Under the pieces are notes generated by a model. It ran no database searches, had not been told where the DNA came from, and was given only the letters and a program-made list of their open reading frames with translations. From positions 2,604,001 through 2,668,000 of the forward strand of contig JAVHNS010000001.1 in the NCBI GenBank assembly GCA_036872755.1: a stretch of DNA of 64,000 nt. The letters run 5' to 3'. The DNA comes from Orbilia blumenaviensis (Eukaryota > Ascomycota > Orbiliomycetes > Orbiliales > Orbiliaceae). Below, piece by piece: positions 63,684-64,000 of this stretch (positions within the stretch are counted from its first letter, which is position 1; each line of letters opens with the position of its first letter). Position numbers and translations under genes: made by a program.

Positions 63684-64000
63684 TCTGAACGGTATAAGTT
63701 AAAGGGCAGATTAGGGACAGCCGGAGCCCTTGGGAGCTGAGAATGGTGTCACTGCTGCTGAGTTGTGGGTGGTGTTTTTTTAAACTCGGAAGAGCAGTTT
63801 TGGGAGGGTGATGAAATGGGAGGTTATGTTTGTTCGGAATTCATGACTACCAGCTCGCCAGACCTGACTAAGACAAGAGCGGTGTGATGCTATCATGCAA
63901 AACGGGCTTGGAACCGAGCTGGATCCTGGCCAGTCACGTCTAAGGCGCATGTTCTCGCTGCTAAGTCACCGGACAAAGCGGGACTAGTTCTATCACATCT
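63684..64000. other. Upstream region of pns1 to window edge
   Basis: No gene seen in this 317-bp stretch; presumed pns1 promoter. Confidence 0.5.

Overview
This window reads as nuclear DNA of a filamentous ascomycete (Pezizomycotina). The fungal-type genes byr4, chz1, met17, pns1 and a Puf4-type gene point that way, as do short GT-AG introns (mostly 50-80 bp) with CTAAC/CTRAY-like branch points. Intron load is heavy for an ascomycete: I model 107 introns in 20 protein genes, with coding exons as short as 6, 11, 12, 13 and 15 nt. That density would suit an early-diverging Pezizomycotina lineage such as Pezizomycetes, but this is inference. Of the 20 models, 18 start at an ATG, end at a stop and have exon lengths summing to a multiple of three. 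The exceptions are byr4, which runs off the left edge, and a dienelactone-hydrolase gene whose first exon is uncertain.

Layout, left to right: byr4 (-, mitotic exit/septation GAP subunit); lif1/XRCC4 (+, end joining); an Ebp1/AF4-like ELL-binding elongation factor (+); a Puf4-like RNA-binding protein (-); rpc2, RNA polymerase III second-largest subunit (+); orc5 (-); a DsbA/FrnE-like thiol oxidoreductase (+); a dienelactone hydrolase (-); atg9 (+); a Sas2-like MYST acetyltransferase (-); rpl28/uL15 (-); the Cdc7/Hsk1 kinase (-); condensin cnd1 (+); naa30/mak3 (-); O-acetylhomoserine sulfhydrylase met17 (-); chz1, the H2A.Z chaperone (+); the SNARE bet1 (+); ypt3/Rab11 (-); mitochondrial ClpX mcx1 (-); and the choline-transporter-like pns1 (-). 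Nearly all are conserved housekeeping genes.

I see no operon, biosynthetic cluster, CRISPR array, rRNA, recognisable tRNA or intact mobile element. The gene-poor stretches (about 2.8-4.9, 10.4-13.2, 31.6-33.8 and 35.5-37.8 kb) hold homopolymers, microsatellites and, near 37.3-37.5 kb, a weak trace of a degenerate copia-type retroelement. Chromosome-cycle genes are frequent (orc5, cdc7, cnd1, byr4, lif1, sas2, chz1), and cdc7 and cnd1 share a 622-bp divergent promoter. Whether this grouping means anything cannot be decided from one window. I found no convincing new multi-gene system. The most interesting items are the AF4-like elongation factor with an N-terminal Cys/His cluster, the Sas2-like enzyme lacking one zinc ligand, a stop-free 63-nt intron in the cdc7 kinase domain, and the micro-exons.
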